This document shows positions 13,650 to 26,869 of a DNA stretch of 64,000 nucleotides, piece after piece. The stretch comes from Lichenostomus cassidix. Its lineage: Eukaryota > Chordata > Aves > Passeriformes > Meliphagidae. The stretch spans positions 45,159,031 through 45,223,030 of the forward strand of contig CM039211.1 in the NCBI GenBank assembly GCA_008360975.2, given 5' to 3'. Under the pieces are notes generated by a model. That model saw only the letters and a list, made by a program, of their open reading frames with translations. It made no database searches and was not told where the DNA came from. A program made the position numbers and the translations under genes. Positions within the stretch are counted from its first letter, which is position 1. Every line of letters starts with the position of its first letter.

Positions 13650-14807
13650 CTTGACCACCCTGATCTCCATTTCTGATCAGATGACTCACCCAGTGGATTA
13701 GGGAAAGGTCATGGATGTAACCAGCCTGGCTTACAGCAAAGCCTTTGACACCATTTCCCACAGTATTTTCCTGGAGAAGCTGGCACTCACAGTTTGGACA
13801 GGTGCGCTTGGCTGGGTTAAGATCTGTCTGGATGGGCAGGCCCAGAGAGTGGCCATGAAAGCAGTTACATCCAGCTGTTGGCTCGTCACCAGTGGTGTTC
13901 CCTAAGACTCAGTAATGGGACCAGCCAGTCCTGTGTAGTGTTTTTATTGATGATCTGGACAAGAGGATCACCCTCAGCAAGTTCACAGATGACTCTAAAT
14001 TGGGTCAGAGTGTCGATCTGCTGGAGGGTAAGAAGGCTCCACAGGGGGTTCTGGACAGCCTGAATTGGTAGACAAGGTAATAAAAGGTTCAACAAAGCAA
14101 AGTGTTGGGTCCTGCCCTTGGGTGAGAACAGCCCCAGGCAGTGCTTGAGGCAGAGTGGCTGGAAAGCTCCCTGGCAGAAAAGGACTTTTGTTGGTTGACA
14201 GCCATCTGAACATGAGCCAGATCATGCCCAAGTGGCCAGAAAGGCCAATGGCACCCTGGCTTGCATCAGCAGTAGTGTAGCCAGCAGAACTACAGAAGTG
14301 ATTGTCCCTCTGTACACAGCACTGATGAGGCTGTCACTCTAACACAGTTTTGGGCCCCTAACTAAGGAAAAGATGTTGAGGTGCTGGAGTGTGTCCAGAG
14401 AAGGGCAACAAAGCTGTGGAAGGGTTTAAAGAGTGGCTGAGTGGTTGGGGTTGTTCAGCCTGGGGAAAAGGAGTCTTAGAAAACCTTATCACCCTCCACA
14501 ACCACCTGCAAGGAGGTTGTAGCTGCCTCTTCTTCCAGGTAGCCAGCTGCTGAACAAGAGGAAATGGCTTCAATCTGTGCCAGGGAAAGTCCAAGTTGGA
14601 CATCAGGAAGAATTTCTTCATGGAAAAAGTGATTAAGCTTTGAAACAGGGTGCCCAGGGAAGTGGTGGAGTCACCACTCCTGGAATGGTTCTCAAAATTA
14701 TTAAACATGGCACTTAGTGGTATGGTTTAGGTAACATGGTGGTATTCAGTCAAAGGTTGGACACAATAACCTTGAAGTTTTTTTCCAGCCTATGATTCTG
14801 CGATTCT
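13650..14807 (+). mobile_element. CR1 LINE, 5'-truncated, with reverse transcriptase remnant
   Basis: This is a second plus-strand CR1 copy. The frame at 13711-13905 contains AYSKAFDTISH and then a LEKL segment typical of the reverse transcriptase. The next part, in another frame, encodes the downstream [14 protein letters not shown] segment. The 3' UTR ends in 'cctatgattctgcgattct', the characteristic CR1 terminal octamer repeat. Stops and frame changes interrupt the ORF throughout, so this is a fossil. Confidence 0.9.
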
Positions 14808-14830
14808 CACAACATTCTCATAGGCAAACC

Positions 14831-14998
14831 CAGGAAATGTGGATTGGATGAGTGGACAGTGAGCTGGTTTGAGAACTGGCTTAATGGCAGATCCCAGAGG
14901 GTCATTATCAGTGGCACAGGGTCTGACTGGAAGCCTCTCACTAGTGGTGTCCCAAAACATTCAATACCGGGTCCAGCATTGTTTAATATATTTTAAAA
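14831..14998 (+). mobile_element. CR1 reverse transcriptase fragment
   Basis: A short plus-strand block encodes a DEWTVSW.ENWLNGRSQRV-like stretch and a 'SGVPQ' equivalent (the frame starts at 14869). It is CR1 polymerase sequence lying only about 25 bp after the 3' end of the preceding copy. It matches an internal region, so it is a separate insertion or a rearranged piece rather than the end of its neighbour. No 3' UTR is attached. Confidence 0.75.
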
Positions 14999-15235
14999 TT
15001 ACCCTTCATGGTTCTTTCTCACAAAGAACAGCAGTAGTATTACAGCTTATTTTGCATAAGTTTTTCTTCCTAGAGAAAATTAGGACAAAATTTTGAATAA
15101 TTTGTAAATAACTAGAAGACAACACGTAATGCATAGTGAAAATTAAGAATTACTTAAAAACAGACATGGTGGATTAAAACTGAATCAACAAACTGTCACT
15201 CCTTCTAGACTAAATAGAAGCAGTAGATGTCACAT

Positions 15236-16080
15236 GTCATAGAAACGTAGAATGGTTTCAGTGGGAAGGGAGTTTAAAGATAATTTAGCTCCTCTGGACA
15301 GGGACATCTTCCACTAGACCAGGTAACTCAGTGCCCTACCCAGCCTGGCTTGAGCACTTCCAAGGATGGGGCATTCACTAATTCTCTGGGCAATCTATTC
15401 CAGCACCTCACCACCCTAGAAGTTTTAACTAATATCCAATTTAAACTACACTCATTTTAAAGTCATTCCCCCTTGTCCTGTCACTACATGTCATAAAAAG
15501 CCTCTCTCCATCTTTCTTGTATGTTCCCTTTAGGTATTGGAAGGTCACAATTAGGTCAGCCTTCTCTTTTTGAGGCTGAACAATACCAATTCCCTTCGCC
15601 TTTCCTCACAGGAGAGGTGCTCCATCTCTCTAATCATCTTGTTGGCATTTTGTGGACTCACTCCAACAGGTCCATGTCCTTCCTGTGCTGGGACCCCAGA
15701 GCTGATGCAGCACTGCAGGTGAGGTCTCAGCAGAGCAGAGCAGAGGGGCAGAATCCCCTCCCTGGCCCTGCTGCCCACACTGCTTTGTATGCAGCCCAGG
15801 ACACATTTGGCTTTCTGGGCTGTGAGTGCACATGGCTGGGTCATGTCCAGCCTCTCACCCACCAGCATCCACAAGACGTTTTCAACAAGGCTGCTCTCAA
15901 TCTGTTCATCCCCAGCCTGTATTGATACTGGGAGTTGCCCCCACCTAGGTGCAGCACCAGCACTTGTTAAGCCTCACAAGATTCCCATGGTCCCACTTCT
16001 CAAGCTTGTTCAGATCCCTCCGGATGGCATCACATCCTTCAAGTATGTCAACTGCACCACTCAGCTTGGTGTCTTTATTG
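15236..16080 (-). mobile_element. CR1 LINE 3' portion, antisense
   Basis: On the plus strand the element begins with inverted terminal motifs (tcatagaaacgtagaatgg) and a conserved 3' UTR. It continues into antisense ORF2 with 'cttgtcctgtcactac', 'gctctcctc'-type blocks, and 'accactcagcttggtgtc' near 16050. Open frames on either strand here (15521-15925 plus; 15551-15874 and 15630-15833 minus) are shadows or relics of the CR1 ORF, not host genes. Confidence 0.9.
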
Positions 16081-19000
16081 TTTGCTAGTTATTCTGACAC
16101 TGTGTCATAAGAAAGAAAAATATAATGTTTGTGTAACAACTGTAAAATATATTGAAAAAGATGATACAGGAGGATCATATTAGGTGGTCTGATGTCAAAG
16201 AAGGAATTTGATCCTCCATATGTTTAATAATACTTGGTATTTTCATCAACAAGCTGAATAAGAAGGAATAAATTTCCTAAATGTGCAGGTAACATGCAGG
16301 AAAGTGTTTCAAGTATGATGAAATTTGAAAGGATGGTGGAATGTGAGTAGGTTGGAAAATACCAAATGAATTCAAATAAGAATGAAGGTGAGTAGATATA
16401 AACATGAGCGCAGTCAACTCTATCTATATAAGGTGGGAAACAACTTTATAAAATAGTCTAATTTATTCTATTCCATTCTAAATTTTCAACAAGAAAGAAA
16501 GGATTTATTATTTGTAGTCTGAATGTGGTTCACTGGGTACCTGGACAGAGTGTTTCGTAATTGTACTTTATCTGCTTGTCTTTTGTAGCAGACTCTTAGA
16601 GATGCATCTTGAAATCATGAAGATAGGTGGTGCCAGTATTTTTTTAACAGAAAAAAACAGGACAAAAGAATAAACTGTCTTCTCTCTTTTCATTAACTTA
16701 TTTCAGCTTCCACTGTTTATCATTCTTATAGTCAGTTTTTTTCACTATACTGGCATCCTGTTGAGACTGAAGTCTAGGTGTGTTGGACTGTAGAAATATA
16801 AGATAGAGAGACCATTTGCTGTATAAGACAGGAACTAAAACAGTTTGAGCAAGGCAGAAGATATATTGTGAAAATCCTTTTCTGGAAAAGTGCTGTAGAT
16901 TAATATCAAATGAATATTAACTGTAGATAATTTTGTAGAGGTCTATTATCTTTGGTTTAAAAATTACTGAAATTCTTGGTAAATTACTATTGACTTTCCT
17001 ATGGCACTGGCACATCAATCATGAAATTTACAGGTGCTTCCATCAAAATTCTGATGAAGAATTCCCCTTTTAACAATTTTTAAGTCTATGCAAGAGCAAG
17101 TTTATGCCAACTTCAGGTTTCACAAATTAGTTTGGAAAACTGAGTGGGGTTTTGGGGAGGAAGTGTCCATATACCTCCTTCCTTGAGAAGAGTCAAGATT
17201 ATCTCTGTCAATATTATTTTCTAAACTAGTGTGATCAGCAACTAGCAATTATTAGCAATTACATAATCTTAGAGACTCTTTTAATCAGGTAATTTTAACA
17301 GGCTCTTTTCTCAATGGCTTTGTGAACTCCACGTCTGAGATCCCTCTTCAAAACATAAGTTTCCCCACATACAACATTAATTTTGCTTGATGTTGTCAAG
17401 TTAACTACTATTTCTGGCCTTCCTTAATATATCAGAATTGGTCTGTGTGTTATGATCTGCCAAGTTCAATGTATGAAACTTGTATTTTCCAGCTTGAATA
17501 ATAAAAAAAAAAATGAGCCTACAAAAATCATACACATCCCTTTCTACAGGGACATGGTTTCCATATTTGCATAAAACAAATATGTAGCTATAACACCCTT
17601 ATGAGTGGGTTCTGTTGACAACCAAAATAAGTAGATTCCTGAGGCAGGCTGATGGGTCCTTTTGACAATTCTATGGAGACAGGGATTGTTGTCATATTTT
17701 CATGGCATATATCTTTTCTTCTCTCTAGCACTGCATGAAATACAGTCTGCCTACTACTCTAGAGGGGCACTACTTTCTTCTAAAAGATGGAAGTTCTTAG
17801 GGATAGATCCTACCTCTGTTAAAGCCACATCCAAAAAGACCCTTATACATACGATCCAGAAACAACATGAGATATCACAGTCCAAGACTGGAGGAAGAAG
17901 AATGCTGACTGTATTTGGCGCTGAATTCAAATAATGACCTGTGATTTTTGTCTGTGCACTTCCATGAAGGTAGCCTTATATTCCTTGCTTCCAGCTCCTG
18001 TTAACCATTTACACTGATGCAATGGGTTGGATTTCTAATTTTCTGTTGACTCATGGATAATAAAGTCCTGTAAGAAGAGTGGTATTTGGCCCAGGAAATA
18101 CGGAAATATTGTAATAATTCACTCCAAATATCTTTACTCCCATATAACATCTATATTATTTATTTTTGCACATTTTCTAAAGGTGAAATCCTAGATAACG
18201 AGGCAAGAGGTAAAGAAGTCTAGTATGTTTTAGCATTCTAGTAAGTCAGTGTTAAAATTCTATATTTGAAATATAGACTAGTTTTGCATACTTCTCTGAT
18301 CCCTGCATGCATACAGGCCCAGTTGAAAAATCTATTCCTTTAGGGCAAAATACAATGCAACAAATCGCATCTGGAGAAGAGAAAATATTTCTCATACATA
18401 ATTTTGAGATTATTTTATGTCTTACACGCCATCATATTCCAGTGCATGATGAATATTTATAATGTTGGCTTTTAGTATGGCACCCTATTTTAAAATCCCA
18501 AACTTTTGGTGTACTGGTTCTCCCCTTGCTGATGATTTCATTCCAAAAAGTAAGAAAACAGAAATTTTACTTTCAGCACACATTGTAATGTTCAAAAGAT
18601 TTTCCTCCATTTAATCTTACTCACATTCCCAGGTTAAACTTTGTGTATATATAGACTCCATGTACAAATGTGCTGTCATTCTTTACCTGTGGGGGAAGAT
18701 GGGAGCTTTAGTAAGAATAGAAATACTTTGGACAGAAAAACAGAGTGACACAGTGAAGCCTGAGAACTCTCAGTATTATCAGTCTCTTCTTTTTTGGAAA
18801 TCAAATGAATAAACTAATCTATTTTCTTAGTGTATTATGGACAAGTCCTCACTTAAACAATCTTGTGATTATTTCAAAGGCTTTGTAAGTCAAAGGACTC
18901 TTGTGAAACACCTGTCCTGTTAGGAAATCTGTCCTCTAGTTGTGGCAGATAAACTAAAATATAAACAAAATACTTACATTTTTGCAGACTTCCTGGGAGT

Positions 19001-20529
19001 ACTTGCTGCTTTAATAAAAAAAAGTAGACAAAGAGAATTAAAATGACCTTGCCTCTTTGAATTAGTGAGGGTTGGTGTGTGCAAACATTAAATCAATGGC
19101 TGGCATCAGCCTTGCTCAGCTGTAGCGAGATCTGTAGTAGTCCACTCATAATTTGAGTTGTAAAGTATTTGTCTTTTACAGCATCCAACACCACCTCTAT
19201 CCCCCTCGGTACCCACTGTGCTAACACCTGTCTCAGCTAGGACTTCTGTTTGAAGGTGGTTTAATTATTTGGCAGTTGTGCTGCACAGATACACACTGTA
19301 AACATTAGATTCCTGCAAGGCCTCAGGGCTCTTGCTCTCTGCATCAGTGTAATGATTGCAAAAAAACACATTGCACTTTATTTTTTAAATTGCTTCTGGG
19401 TAAAACTGCATGCCCACATTTTAGTGAAACTGATCATGGGTTTTTCTTTGTTTTCTTGCTTATTTGTTTTAGAGACAGCTTTCAGATAATGCCTACTAGA
19501 TGGTAAAAAAAGTATGGTTAAGTCCATATGTAATAATGAAAGAACCTTTCATATGTATCTGTCTTAAAGGCTTTTAAATTCTGTTTTAAATAAATCATAT
19601 TTATAATAGGTCACCAAAAGTGTAATTTCATGTTCAGATCTTACAGTATGGATTCCCTTCACTGAACTCACAAGTGTATAAGAATAACATTATTATCAGT
19701 TTCTCCCATTTTTTGTACAGGATCATATCTAGAAGCAAGGAGTTTGCTTTGGTTTGTTTGGTGAAGTTTTTTTGTTTGTTTTTTGGGGGATTGGTTGGTT
19801 TTGTTTTCTGGGGGTATTGTTTGGGGTTGGTTGGTTAGTTGGTTGGTTTTATGGGGATTTTGGTGGGGTTTTTGATGATGTATTTTGCTGAGGTTTTTTG
19901 TTGGGGGGGAGAGGGTGTTGTTGGGAGGGATAGTACTGATTTATTTCCAGAGAAAAGAACAGTGATGGAAAAGAAAGTTGTCTACTGGAATGCAAACAGA
20001 TGCAAATAATCAATATGACCACCCATGGGGAAAAGACCAGGGATAAAATTGCAGTCAGCATGCATGTTATGAGGGGATGAAAATGGAGGATGGAGGGGAT
20101 GGAAAGGTACAGAGACAATTATAACAATATAAAAAAATATAGGAAGAAAATGAGGTTGCTACTCCCTGAATGGAATGAGGTCAGCATGCCCAGCATTCTA
20201 CACACTACACATGCTAAGGGGGCCCAAATGGAGGATGGAGTGGAGTGGACACATCACAGCCAGCCTCTGTTAAAATCCTTGCAAGAGGGGGAAGGTTGTA
20301 GCTGATAAGCCATGTAACAGCTGTCAACAGAGGGAGAAGAAAGATTTCTTGCTGTTGAACCAGCAACCTTGCCAAGATTGCAGATGTTCACCTCCATCCC
20401 CAAAGGTTACCTCCAGTGTAATACTGACATTACCTATCTTTGAGGTGTGACCACTCCCCACTGAACACAATGCATTACTAGAATCATTCAAACTCCATCT
20501 AAACATAAAAATGAATACAAAAGTAAGTT
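16081..20529. other. Region without a recognisable gene
   Basis: AT-rich DNA with no exon or full repeat recognised. A G/T-rich low-complexity stretch lies at 19741-19925. The segment around 19030-19420 is of more even composition and looks unlike its surroundings. A 90-codon frame at 17662-17934 shows no motif and is probably chance. Confidence 0.5.
19741..19925. repeat. G/T-rich low-complexity stretch
   Basis: The plus strand has repeated GGTT, GTTT and GGGG runs with almost no C. The minus-strand open frame through it encodes only low-complexity Ser/Pro/Lys. At least five G-runs of three or more are present, but most are separated by more than seven bases, so a stable G-quadruplex is not assured. 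Confidence 0.75.
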
Positions 20530-21130
20530 AAAAATAGGAACAAGATAGAGAAGACTCCATTGTAACTTCTGGAATAACTTGACAGACTAAACCTCTCTTC
20601 TCCCCCATAGCAACAATTATTGAGTAAGAACCATACTCTATGCAGGCTGTATGATCATTTTGAGCTAGCTTTTTTTAGGAATTAGGCCTTTTTATTACAC
20701 TGTTTTGATCACACTTTTTCAATCAGGCACTATCTCTGGCAATCTTCAAACCTTAACTGGTCACAATTTCCTATGATATCAATAAAGAGTGTTATTCCAT
20801 AAACTGTTACTTGTGAGTTCTACAAGGCAGCTAACTGTTGCCAGCAGTGGGTAATGTGGCTGATTGTGGCTGCCCGTAAGGCAGTCTCTTTCATGTTTTT
20901 GTGTGTGTTGGATCTTTCCTGAGGCACTGAAAATTAAAGGTGTGGGGGTCTGGGAGGGGGTCTTTCTGTTTTGCATGCGACCTTGAAAGTGCTAGTCAAA
21001 CTGCCCTCCAATCCAGCAGACTGTTCAGTGGAGGGTCCCCATAATGGAACTGACAGATTGGTGGGACACAAAGGTCTTGACTAACCTGGGGCACTTATTG
21101 ACTAGTCAACCATAAGGGGTTGGGGAAAAT
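20530..21130 (+). mobile_element. Possible decayed ERV LTR and leader
   Basis: A candidate polyadenylation signal AATAAA lies at 20781-20786. It is followed by about 155 bp that could be an R-U5 region ending near 'gcactgaaaattaaagg'. The next bases (from about 20942, tgggggtctgggaggggg) loosely resemble a proline-tRNA primer site of gammaretrovirus-like ERVs, matching its first six bases and little else. No paired LTR or coding domain was seen. The call rests on layout only and may be wrong. Confidence 0.25.
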
Positions 21131-23138
21131 CTCCCTTTTCATATGATAGAAAATTTATGTAGTCAGCAGGCTTGACATGGACAAATTGCTGCAAAAACAT
21201 AAATGTATCCTGTCCCAAGTTGGGAAGGAGTGGGCTCAAAAAGTTTTGGAAGGAGGAAGAAAAAGTGGTGGAATGCATTGAACAATGTAAGACTGAACAA
21301 AACTCTAAGAGGGTGTGTCACACATTTCACTTGTAGGTATGTGTCATTGGGTGTTATACCCAAAAAAAGAGATATATACACAGATGAACATGTATGCTTG
21401 AATGCTAGCTGCTTTGTACCAAGAAGTTTAAAATTATTTCTTGAGTATTGAAACCCTTTTTTTGCTTTGATATTACTAGTTTCAATTTTTTTTCTTGCAA
21501 TGTTTCTATTTAGTTAAGCATCATTTGAGTCTGTGTGCACATATGTATTAACTTCAGAAGTTCAGTTTTGTCCTCAAGGTCTTGCAACACATGATCTTTA
21601 TCTCAATTTCAGCTTCTCCCTCACCATTCATGCACTTTATAACTGCCTATTCTTCTCTCTGTTCTGTTTCTTCTATTAAACTGCTTCCCACATTTGAACA
21701 AGTTTCTACCCTGTAAAAAGGAACAATCAATGGTTTGCTTCAACAATTATTGCAATTCTGATCTTTGCTGTCTATTAATGTGTCAATTTAGTCTCCATAG
21801 TGATTAGACTGAAGATACAGAGGTATATATGTGTGCCCACACATTTCTTTCTGATTTAAGAATCACACTGAAGAAGCATATCTGTTTGAGGATGACACAT
21901 AAACTCAAAATACCTGATACACACTGGAAAGTAGAAAGCAGTAAATTTCCCTGTCAAAGGAAATCAAAACAATCATCGTGTCTTATGCTCCCTCTCTGTA
22001 CTCTTCATATCTCAATAGATGCAAGAAAAAAAAAAGGAATGCAGAGGAAAGAAAGTTATTTATTTAGTATTTGTCATGCCTTTTCACTTATTCTTCCAAA
22101 CAACTTTGCATTTTTTTACTAAAAACTGAGTGTTTTTTCCTCAAAATAAAAATATTATAGGCAGTTTCACCTCTTCCATCTCTTCCTTTAATAATAAAAT
22201 AGCAAGAAAGTTTGTGGATGAATGGATAGAATACAAATGGTTTATTAAAAGTCATAAACATGCAGCATGCAATTCAAGACACATTGTAGAAGAATCTATA
22301 TAACTTACCATATTGTGATCACCTCCATACAAATAATTCCTCAAACATCAAAAAGAGACAGAACTAAAGGGGAATTTCAACTTCATTTAATAAGACAAAA
22401 TATTAGAAAATTATAACAAAGGCTATTTTGTGTGTTGTCCTCGCAACTGTGCTTAAAGATTGTTTTAATCTAATTTAAAGTAAAATCTGATATATAATAT
22501 ATAATTTCTGTTAACAGATATGAAATTAGTTTTTCGTGAAATATCTAGGTTGTTAGACCCTGTGTTTATAATGCCCAATAGAGTACATCACTGAGTCTCT
22601 TTCTGACTGAAAGAGTCACAAATTAATACTGGTGAAGGTGTGTTTACTTACAGTAAACCTAATGTCTTCAAAGTGCTAAACTGCAATATAGTATTCTTAT
22701 GAAAGAAGCTATGTGGAGACTTACGATCTCTTTTTCACCAGCTTCTGTCTGAAGTACTTGAAATGGTATTCTGCAAATAAGAAAATTTTGTGGGCTTTAG
22801 CATCTCATAGGAAAAGTTTAGATGCTAAATCAGTAAAGTCATTTAAGTCCCTGTGAGTCCTTGAGGGACAAAATAACACTCATCTTGAAGTGACTGGGAA
22901 TACTTTCATGCTTAAAATATACAGAAGTGCTTTCTTATCCAAGAAGCCTGAATTGTAGCCTTTCTGTGGAAAAGAACAAACCTTTAAATTGTTGTCAGAG
23001 AAAGTCTGACTTACTTTCAGACCTTTTAGTGATACTGCATTCAAATTAAATCCTAACTGATCGTTTTGGAATATAAGGAATCTTACAATTAAGACAACAT
23101 TTCTATAACAGAAAAATCACATACATCAGAGCTCGCAT
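21131..23138. other. AT-rich region without a recognisable gene
   Basis: No exon, RNA gene or repeat was recognised. Open frames at 21203-21451 and 21829-22122 have no family motif and no splice-site support. Confidence 0.5.
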
Positions 23139-23690
23139 TTACAGAATCACAGCATTAACTAGCTTGTAAAAGATCATCAAGTCCAACTTCTGACTGAAAA
23201 ACATATTATCAACCACACCACAGCATGAAATTGCCAGATTCAGTCTTTTCTCAAACACCTCTCGGGACACCGCCTTCCAGTGCCCAATCACTCTTTCTGT
23301 GAACAGCTTCTTCCTCATGTCCAGCCTAAACTTCCCCTAGCACAGCTTAAACTGTGTCCTCTTGTCCTATTGCTGGTTGCCTGGGAGAAGAGGCTGACTC
23401 TAACCTGGCTACAACCTCCTTACAGGCAGCTGTAGAGAATGATGAGGTCTCCCATGAGCCTCATTTTCTCCAGGCTAAACAACCCCAGCTCCCTCAGCTG
23501 CTCCTCATAGGACTTGTGCTCTAGACCTTTCACCAAACTTGTTTCCCTTCTCTGGACATGTTCGAGCATCTCAACATCCTTCTAGAACTGGGGAAGCCCA
23601 TAACTGAACACAGCACTCAAAGTGCAACCTAACCTATGCCTGGTGGCTTCCCCAGTCCTGCCAGCCACACTATTCCCTATAGAGGCCAGA
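23139..23690 (-). mobile_element. CR1 LINE 3' portion, antisense
   Basis: The plus strand starts with acagaatcacagc, then 'aagatcatcaagtccaac', the antisense CR1 3' UTR. It continues through 'ctcttgtcctattgctggttgcctgggagaagaggctgac' and 'tctccaggctaaacaacccc', which are diagnostic of antisense CR1 ORF2 and UTR. The copy is truncated at its 5' end near 23690. Confidence 0.9.
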
Positions 23691-24194
23691 AAAAAATGCT
23701 ACAAATGTTAATTCTATGACATGAACTTTAGGGCTGCTAATACTTGTTCAGACAAATAACTTTCATTATGAAATGTTTACAATCAAGTGAAAACCATGGA
23801 TGTTTCATACAAACCTTTTTTCTTTCTTAATTTAAACTACATTTAATTTTTAAAGAGCTTTCTCTAAATATGCATCCAAGAGACTAATTTAGTTTCAGAT
23901 CAAACTAAATATTCCATTTCATCCTTAACAATTTTGACCACTGAAACTCTTTTCTTGTAGCCGTGTGTAGAAAGAACTCTCATGATGTCTTGCTGTCAGA
24001 GACAGGAAGGATTGATGTCTCAAGACATTTTGGGATGCACGTGTGTGGGGGAAAGGGGACAGGTAAGGTTTTCCCCTGGCCAGACGGTGAACTGCCTTGC
24101 ATCCTGTCAAAGACTGAAATAGTTCATGCCTCAAACATTGATATAAAGTTTTGCTCATTATAACAAAAAGTATATAAAGAAGCTATAATCAAAG

Positions 24195-24972
24195 AGGCCT
24201 CCCTGAAGATACCTGGACTAGGACTTTGGACTGAGTCAAACTGCTGAGATTAGATAAAGGCAAACTGATTGTTCAGTCATCTCAAGCTGAAGAAAAGGAA
24301 TGCACCCACAAAGGCCAAAGCCACCAGCTGCTCTGAGAACAATCTCTGGCTGAGTATTCATGTGGGGGCAGAGCACAGCTCACAGAAGCCAAGTTTACAC
24401 AAACTGACCCAGCAGTGGAGCCCCCAGCCCCACAGACCACATCCACAGGACTTTCATGTGAGAGGCAGCTGAGGGGGAGTCACAATCCATCACAGACCCC
24501 TCAAAGTGCTCCCCAGAGGCCTTGCACCACAGGACTGCACATGATGCAAGCAGAGTCTGCTGCTAGAGGCTGCCCCCTCCCCTGGGGGGACATGCCTGGA
24601 CATTGACCCTGGCCTGAGTGTTTATTAACCCATGGGATTCTGTGCTTTTTGGGGGGACCACCACCACCAAGAAGATCAGCTGGAGAGGATCAATGCAACA
24701 TCATTGGGATCCACAGATGGTGGTATTCTCTTTCTCTGTCTTTCTGTCCCCCCCACCTCTTTTCTTACTTCTCTTTTTCTGTCTTTTCCCACTTCTCTTT
24801 TTCTCTCTTTTCCCCTCTCTCTCCTTCATATTTACTATCAAATAAAACCCATACTATTGACTGGCATATGACTGGTATATATTATATAACCCATAATATT
24901 GACTGGCATATTGTTTGCACCTTAATTCGGGCAGAGGTATTTCTAAAGGACCTTAATATTTGGATCATAACA
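24195..24972 (+). mobile_element. Probable solo LTR of an avian ERV
   Basis: The block has LTR-like architecture on the plus strand: a mixed-composition upstream part, a long C/T-rich tract at 24725-24832, AATAAA at 24841-24846, then a short AT-rich tail ending near 'ggatcataaca'. The phrase 'attgactggcatat' occurs twice (around 24858 and 24898), suggesting a small internal duplication. I recall similar LTRs in songbird genomes, but could not define target duplications or exact ends. The open frames at 24269-25116 have no protein motif. Confidence 0.45.
24725..24832. repeat. Polypyrimidine tract
   Basis: About 108 bp of nearly pure C/T on the plus strand, built from TTTCTCTC and TTTTCCC blocks. 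It lies just before an AATAAA in the probable LTR. It opens several spurious overlapping frames rich in Phe, Ser and Leu. Confidence 0.9.
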
Positions 24973-26869
24973 CATCCCCCCCAGCCCTACAGCCTGTATC
25001 TCAACTCTGCAGTGGCTGCCAATCCTTGGCACACGAGAGGCAGGGCTCCACTCTGCCCTAACGCAGCTCCTGAGTGGCCAAATGACGAGAAGTCCCACCT
25101 GGGGGGAGGGCTCTGAAAGCCAAGAGGGATTTAAGGGTGAGCAGGAGGCCTTTACATTTTCCTTGACCCTACCTTCCTATTGGCGTTTCTACTTGAACAC
25201 TGCTGGAAACCCAGGATTTGGCAGCTACATGTGTGTTTTTCTATATATTTTCTTTCCATCTTTCTCCTTCTTCTAATTCCCTCTTCTTGCAATATTTTGA
25301 GTAACTTAATATCACTTAGGTTCAAAGTTTGCTAAATTGGATGAGCCAAATTAATCCTGTGAAAAGTGTTTTATGTTGGTTGGATGTTGTACTAAACCTT
25401 TTGCCAAAATTCCCTGATTTTCTAATGATTGCCAGTAAAGTTGTTTGTTCCTCTTGAGAATATCTTGTCAGTATTTCTCCAGTGCGTCCAACTCAGAGTC
25501 CATGAACCACTGTAAGCCCTTTCAAAATTCTTATTGAGTGAGTTGATTTGGGCCTTACGCTCACTTTTAAGATCTTAGGCTTTTCTTTTACATCTTACAC
25601 AAATTTAATTTAATATAATTTTAAACAATATCAGGAAGAGCGCAGTGAAACACCTAAAGCAGGGCTTAAGTAAATTTTTGCACAGGTAGCTTTTGCTTAT
25701 TTGGGTAGCATGTTATCTGTTCTGGGCACTTTCTCAACCATAGCCTTATGATCAATGGGCTCAAAAATTAAAAGTCTGCTTAATGTTTTTTTCCATTTGA
25801 CAATTTGATGTCACAGATTGTTTCTCTGAAGGAAGCTTGAGGAATTTGGTGAGGCACAGGGCATATAGAAGATAACAGCATATACAATACTTATAAACAT
25901 AGGGAATCTGGGCTGGGTTCAGGGGAGGCCACTGAGAAGGTAAGGTTGAAGCCCTTATCCTTTGTGAAGAGGCAAAGGGACCCGGGCTGACTCAGCCAGG
26001 AGCAGAGATGGCTTTGCGAGTATCCCTGGCACAGACCAGAGGGGATGGGAGGGGATGGAGTAGACAAAGGCAAAACTCTTCACAGCAGTGAGTTTTGGGA
26101 GGGCAAGATGCAGTGGCACAAGTTGAAACATGGAATTCTCAGGGTGGGGATAACAAGAAGCCTTTCCCCAATGCAGACTATCCAGTGGTGGAGCCAGACC
26201 CCAGGGTGATTAGTCCAGCTTTGACCTGGGAGCTTTGACACCTTGACTGAGTTAATACTGAGCAGCCCCACCTAAGCACACATCTGAGCATGCTCCAGGC
26301 ACAGTCTGGGGCTGGAGACCTCTCCAGGACCCTGCCAGCCTGGATTTTCACATGATAATTGCATTATTTGCTAAAGCTGTAGGTAAAAATCATGTTATAT
26401 GTCATTTAGTCAATTAGAGTTAAGGTTTAGGTAATCTGTGCACTAGTAGAAGAAAAATTCACTTTTTAATTCTTTTTAAATTTCGCTTTTTGCACATCAC
26501 AGTCAACAATGTGTTTCATAATCTCAAGGAGTTGGATAAACTGGCTGTGACTCTTCAAAGAGTCGTTGGGAAAAAAATGGTCACAACAAGTCCACTTAGG
26601 CAAATAAAGGGCTGCACATCAATCTTCTGTGGTGGAAGGTTTCTTCCCAGATGGAATTCAAAAGTTCAAGGAGAAGGCAGTGTTCTTGCTTCACTTGAAT
26701 AAAATCAGCCACCACGTAAGTACAACAAACAGGATGAAATACAAAGATAGTGATTTCTTTGCTTTTTTAGCATTGTTTAATTTTCTTTTGTGTATCATCT
26801 TCACGCCTACTGGCATGATTCATGAAACAGTTACAAAAAAATATTTTAATTTCAATGTGCTTTGTGTAA
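24973..26869. other. Region without a recognisable gene
   Basis: 24973-25260 is GC-richer than its surroundings and may be further LTR or ERV sequence. 25880-26340 is also GC-richer. No coding motif was seen in either, and the rest is AT-rich unique-looking DNA. Confidence 0.45.

Noticed and set aside
19741..19925. G-quadruplex cluster
   Set aside because: G-runs are mostly separated by loops longer than seven bases, so a stable structure cannot be claimed from the sequence.
24649..25116. 155-codon plus-strand frame
   Set aside because: Most of it is the translated C/T tract of a probable LTR, and alternate frames are equally open.
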